From NCBI GenBank assembly GCA_035758545.1, contig DASTWQ010000226.1:1-8360 (forward strand): 8,360 bases of DNA, in the 5' to 3' direction. A program made the position numbers and the translations under genes. Of the stretch, positions 5,158-8,360 are shown piece by piece; positions within the stretch are counted from its first letter, which is position 1; each line of letters begins with the position of its first letter. The notes beneath the pieces were generated by a model, which ran no database searches, was not told where the DNA came from, and was given only the letters and a program-made list of their open reading frames with translations. The stretch comes from JAFDVN01 sp035758545 (lineage in GTDB: Bacteria > Acidobacteriota > Holophagae > Holophagales > Holophagaceae).

Positions 5158-8100
5158 ATGCCAGCCTTCCCGACCCTGCCCTGGCTCCCGCGCTGGTTTC
5201 GCGGGGCGGTCCTGGCTGCCCTGCTCCCCGCCGCGCTGGCGCCCTCCCTCTCCGCCCAGGAGGCGGCGTTCCGCCGGTTCGGGCTCGACGATGGCCTGCC
5301 CCAGAGCCAGGTGACGGCGCTCATGGAGGACAGCCACGGCTTCCTCTGGGTGGGCACCAACACCAACGGTCTGGCCCGGCTCTCCGCCGGCGCCTTCACG
5401 CCCTTCGGCATCCGGCAGGGGGTGCAGGCGCGCTCCATCTCGGACCTCATGGAGGATCGCCAGGGCCACATCTGGGCCGCGAGCTTCGACACGGGCCTCA
5501 GCGAGATCGCGGGGCTCGAGGTCCACAACTTCGGCCCCGACCAGGGCCTGGGCAGCTCCCAGGTCTACAACCTCGCCCTGGATCCCGGCGGCCGCGTCCT
5601 CGCCGGCACCCGCCTGGGCCTCTACCGGCAGGGCGACGAGGGCGGCTTCGCCCTGGTGCCTCTGCCGGACGGCTGGGGCGGCCAGCCCATCTACGCCCTG
5701 GAGCAGGAAGGCCGCGACCACGTCTGGATGGCCTCCCGCGGCGGCCGCGTCGCCCGCTGGGACGGCCGGGCCCTGGAGGAGCACCCGCTCCCCGCCGGCA
5801 CGGGCCCGGACGACTTCATCAGCCTGAAGCTGGATCCCTCCGGCACGCCCTACGTCCTGCTGCGGAACCGCCTGCTGAAGCTGGCCCGGGGCGCCTGGAC
5901 CCCGGTGCCCCTGGAGGGCGTGGGCCCCGATCCCAAGCTCCGCACCCTCACCTTCAGTGGCGGTGGGCTCCAGATCTCCCTCGGCGGCGACGGGCTCTGG
6001 CTCCGGAACCCCGACGGCCGGACCACCCTGCTCCGCCAGGCGGACGGCCTGCCCCACGAGAGCATCACGGCGGTGCTGCGGGATTCCCGCGGCATTCTCT
6101 GGATCGGCTCCGACGGCGGCGGCCTCCAGGCCCAGGCCCTGCCCCGGCTGCGCTCCGTGAGCCGGGGCGGCGCCCCCGGCGAGGGGCTCGGCGCCATCAT
6201 GGGCATCCTCGAACTGGGCCCGGAGGACTACCTCCTCGCCGCGAGCACAGGCATCTACCGCTACCGGGACGGCCAGGGCATCGTCCGCCGCTGGTCCCGG
6301 GAGGACGGGATGCCCTCCAGCGAATGCTGGGCGCCCCTGGCGGACGGCCGCGGCGGCGCCTGGGTGGGCACGGACCGGGGCCTCGTGCACTGGCGGCCGG
6401 ACGGCCGCCTGGAGAAGGGCCCCAAGGAGCTGGATCCCGCCGCCGTGGTCGCCCTCGCCCGGGTGGGCGACCGCCTCTACGCCGGGACGGACCGCGGCCT
6501 CTTCGAGCTGGACCAGGACGGCCGCTACCTCAGCACCTGGGCCGCGCCGAAGGAACAGGGCCTCAACCAGGTCTTCAACCTCCTCGCCGACCATGGCGAG
6601 CTGCTGGTGGGCCTGCGCCTGGGCATCTACGCCTTCAAGGGCGGCCATTGGGAGAAGCGCTACCTCAACGCGCCCTTCGCCACCGAGAGCATCCAGGCCA
6701 TGGTGCGGGACCCTCGAGGCCGGTTCTGGGTGGGCACCACCAGCGGGGTCTACGTGGAGGACGGCGCGGGCTGGTCCAGCCGCGGCGTGCGGGAGGGCCT
6801 GCCGGACGACAACATCTCCTTCATCCAGCCCCTGGGCGGGGACCGGGTCGCCGTGGGGCACGGCAAGGGCGTCTCCATCCTCGCCGGGGAGCGCACCCTC
6901 GGCCGCCTCACCCACAGCCAGGGCCTGCTGTCGGACGAGACCAACCACGACGGCGTGCTCCTGGATTCCAAGGGCCGCCTCTGGATCGGCATGATCGGCG
7001 GCGTGGACATCCTGGAGGACGCCGCGGCCTTCACGAGCGCCGACCTGCCACCGCCGGTGGTGACGGGCCTGAGCTGGCCCGGGGGCGCCTACCTCTACCC
7101 CATCAACGTCGACCTGCCGCCCCATCCCTCCATCGTCTCCATCGACTACGGCGTCGCCGCCCCGGTGCTGCCGGACCAGCCCCGCCTGGAGGCGCTGCTG
7201 GAGGGCGTGGACGCCGCCTGGCGCCCGGCGGACGGGGGATCCCTCCACTACGTGCACCTGTCGGGCGGCCGCTATCGCTTCCGGCTGCGGGTCTCCGCGG
7301 ACGGCATCCACTGGGTGGAGGCCGGCCCCCTGGACCTGGAGATCCGCCGGGCCTGGTACGAGCACCGGTGGGTCCAGGCCCTCCTCGCCCTGGCGGGCCT
7401 GCTGCTCAGCGGCGGCCTCGTATGGTGGCGGCTGCGCCGGCTGTCCCGGCGCGCCCGGGCCCTGGAGGGCAAGGTGGAGGCCCGCACCACGGAACTGGCC
7501 CGACAGAACCGCGCCCTCGACCAGGCCCACCAGCAGATCAAGCGGGACCTGGAGGGCCGTCTGCGCCTCATGGACATGGTCACCCACGACCTGCGCTCGC
7601 CCCTCACCAGCCTCACCCTCAGCGTGGACCGCCTGCGGGAGGGCCCCGAGGACGAGGCCGAGCGCGAGATGCTCCACGGCATCCTGCACCGGGAGACCCA
7701 GCGCATGGAGGGCATGGTCCGCCAGCTCCTGGACCGGTCCCGCGCCGAATCCCTCTTCCAGGGCGCCGAGCTGCAGCCCTGCGCCCCCGCGGACCTGCTG
7801 CAGGGCATCGAGCCGGTGCTGCGCCTCAAGGCCCAGGACAAGGGCCTCGACCTGCAGATCGAGGCCGCCGCGGACACCGACCGCGCCAAGGTGCTGGTGG
7901 ATCCCGGCGCCATGCAGCAGGTGCTCCTCAACCTCTTCGAGAACGCCCTCAAGTTCACGCCGCCCGGCGGGCGCATCGGGATCCGGTCCACCCTCGAGCG
8001 GGGCCCCGGCGTCTGGCGGCTGGAGGTCTGGGACACCGGCCGGGGCCTGAGCGAGGAGGAGGCCGAGCGCATCCTCCAGCCCTTCGTCCAGGCCAAGGCC

Positions 8101-8241
8101 GAGGACGCCTCCCGGGGCTGGGGCCTGGGCCTTTCCATCTGCCTCAGCCTGCTGGAGCTCCAGAAGGGCGAGTTGCGCGTCCGCAGCGAGCCCGGTCAGG
8201 GCGCGTCCTTCATCATCACGCTGCCGCTGCTGGAGGCGTAG
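5158..8241 (+). CDS. Membrane sensor histidine kinase with double beta-propeller and Y_Y_Y sensor domain
   Basis: The 1027-residue product is a periplasmic-sensing histidine kinase built like the sensor half of hybrid two-component systems. A signal peptide (about 1-33, ending SLSAQ) precedes 14 Reg_prop-like repeats between about 42 and 621. The best are EDSHGFLWVGT (57-67), RDSRGILWIGS, RDPRGRFWVGT and LDSKGRLWIGM, and the number fits two seven-bladed propellers. A Y_Y_Y-like domain spans about 658-735, a single transmembrane helix about 738-757, and a coiled coil about 763-802. HisKA carries His810 in THDLRSPL. HATPase_c follows with N-box Asn929 (LFENALKF), G1 WDTGRGL (958-964), F-box around Phe976, and G2 GWGLGL (987-992). 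There is no receiver or HTH domain, so a separate response regulator is needed. The ligand is unknown; in related Bacteroidetes proteins it is often a glycan, but that cannot be carried over. The ATG at 5158 gives the signal peptide directly and lacks a Shine-Dalgarno sequence. Confidence 0.93.
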   Translation: MPAFPTLPWLPRWFRGAVLAALLPAALAPSLSAQEAAFRRFGLDDGLPQSQVTALMEDSHGFLWVGTNTNGLARLSAGAFTPFGIRQGVQARSISDLMEDRQGHIWAASFDTGLSEIAGLEVHNFGPDQGLGSSQVYNLALDPGGRVLAGTRLGLYRQGDEGGFALVPLPDGWGGQPIYALEQEGRDHVWMASRGGRVARWDGRALEEHPLPAGTGPDDFISLKLDPSGTPYVLLRNRLLKLARGAWTPVPLEGVGPDPKLRTLTFSGGGLQISLGGDGLWLRNPDGRTTLLRQADGLPHESITAVLRDSRGILWIGSDGGGLQAQALPRLRSVSRGGAPGEGLGAIMGILELGPEDYLLAASTGIYRYRDGQGIVRRWSREDGMPSSECWAPLADGRGGAWVGTDRGLVHWRPDGRLEKGPKELDPAAVVALARVGDRLYAGTDRGLFELDQDGRYLSTWAAPKEQGLNQVFNLLADHGELLVGLRLGIYAFKGGHWEKRYLNAPFATESIQAMVRDPRGRFWVGTTSGVYVEDGAGWSSRGVREGLPDDNISFIQPLGGDRVAVGHGKGVSILAGERTLGRLTHSQGLLSDETNHDGVLLDSKGRLWIGMIGGVDILEDAAAFTSADLPPPVVTGLSWPGGAYLYPINVDLPPHPSIVSIDYGVAAPVLPDQPRLEALLEGVDAAWRPADGGSLHYVHLSGGRYRFRLRVSADGIHWVEAGPLDLEIRRAWYEHRWVQALLALAGLLLSGGLVWWRLRRLSRRARALEGKVEARTTELARQNRALDQAHQQIKRDLEGRLRLMDMVTHDLRSPLTSLTLSVDRLREGPEDEAEREMLHGILHRETQRMEGMVRQLLDRSRAESLFQGAELQPCAPADLLQGIEPVLRLKAQDKGLDLQIEAAADTDRAKVLVDPGAMQQVLLNLFENALKFTPPGGRIGIRSTLERGPGVWRLEVWDTGRGLSEEEAERILQPFVQAKAEDASRGWGLGLSICLSLLELQKGELRVRSEPGQGASFIITLPLLEA

Positions 8242-8243
8242 CA

Positions 8244-8310
8244 GGCTGGAGGCTGGAGGCTGGAGGCTGGAGGCTGGAGGCTGGAGACCGGAGGCTGGAG
8301 GCTGGAGGCT
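8244..8310. repeat. Heptanucleotide tandem repeat (GGCTGGA)n
   Basis: Nine consecutive 7-bp units start two bases after the kinase stop codon. Eight are exact GGCTGGA; the seventh (8286-8292) is GACCGGA; a partial GGCT ends the array at 8310. It is non-coding on the plus strand. The plus-strand RNA is G-rich, with GG every three to four bases. The array is a candidate for slippage and strain-to-strain length variation. Confidence 0.97.
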
Positions 8311-8318
8311 TCCCTGCG

Positions 8319-8335
8319 GCGGCCCTGCGGGCCGC
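8319..8335 (+). terminator. Hairpin after the sensor kinase gene
   Basis: GCGGCCC-TGC-GGGCCGC is a perfect 7-bp GC stem with a three-base loop, followed by GCCTTCCGTTC, which has only a few T residues. It lies between the heptamer array and the next ribosome binding site. It could end or attenuate the kinase transcript, although the weak tail makes full termination uncertain. Confidence 0.4.
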
Positions 8336-8346
8336 GCCTTCCGTTC

Positions 8347-8353
8347 AAGGAGG
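8347..8353 (+). promoter_or_regulatory. Ribosome binding site of a gene starting just beyond the window
   Basis: AAGGAGG is followed by seven bases (ACCGGCG) to the window end, so a start codon at about 8361 would be at ideal distance. The gene would run in the same direction as the sensor kinase, 119 bp behind it. A response regulator is a natural guess but cannot be seen. Confidence 0.5.
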
Positions 8354-8360
8354 ACCGGCG

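Noticed and set aside
5083..7689. Minus-strand open frame running through the kinase gene into tatD
   Set aside because: The upstream part is the antisense of the kinase with low-complexity composition. TatD family sequence starts exactly at ATG 5082.
8244..8310. The heptamer array as a CRISPR or an origin iteron cluster
   Set aside because: The units are only 7 bp with no spacers, and there is no cas gene, replication gene or AT-rich melting region nearby.

Overview
This is a very GC-rich bacterial window with six protein-coding genes: five on the minus strand and one large sensor kinase on the plus strand. Several traits fit Acidobacteriota of the Holophaga/Geothrix kind. These are the base composition, a secreted FecR protein with a Trp/Tyr-rich module, a propeller-type sensor kinase with a Y_Y_Y domain, and a UbiE/MenG methyltransferase. 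This placement is an inference from gene style, because there is no rRNA or other marker gene here. No tRNA, rRNA, CRISPR array, insertion sequence, integrase or phage gene was seen.

Layout. Positions 1-373 (minus) hold the N-terminal 124 codons of an RhlE-like DEAD-box RNA helicase. Positions 374-685 are non-coding and hold a palindrome beside the helicase ribosome binding site, a weak promoter candidate, and a two-part inverted repeat just after menG. Next comes menG/ubiE (686-1381, minus), whose start I place at a GTG behind a full AGGAGG. A 13-bp hairpin (1430-1459) separates it from the gene transcribed ahead of it. That gene (1474-3537, minus) encodes a secreted FecR-domain protein with an aromatic DUF6600-like module and a long repetitive Pro/Arg-rich tail. 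Behind it (3638-4324, minus) lies a small exported protein of unknown function, which overlaps the 3' end of tatD (4300-5082, minus) by 25 bp. TatD, the unknown protein and the FecR protein read in that order and may be cotranscribed, although the FecR gene also has a sigma-54-like site of its own upstream.

The plus-strand gene (5158-8241) diverges from tatD. It encodes a 1027-residue membrane sensor histidine kinase: signal peptide, 14 Reg_prop-like propeller repeats, Y_Y_Y domain, one transmembrane helix, coiled coil, HisKA and HATPase_c. Its promoter (TTGGCA-N16-GATAAT) is among the best-formed in the window. The -10 box lies inside a perfect 8+8 bp inverted repeat, and the predicted start site leaves only 8-9 nt before the ATG. 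After the gene come nine tandem copies of a heptanucleotide, a terminator-like hairpin, and an AAGGAGG exactly placed for a start codon just past the window edge. That next gene may be the missing response regulator.

The menG and rhlE genes look like housekeeping. The region most worth a second look is the divergent tatD/kinase promoter, followed by the FecR protein and its putative RpoN-dependent promoter. I see no clear evidence of a wholly new system.
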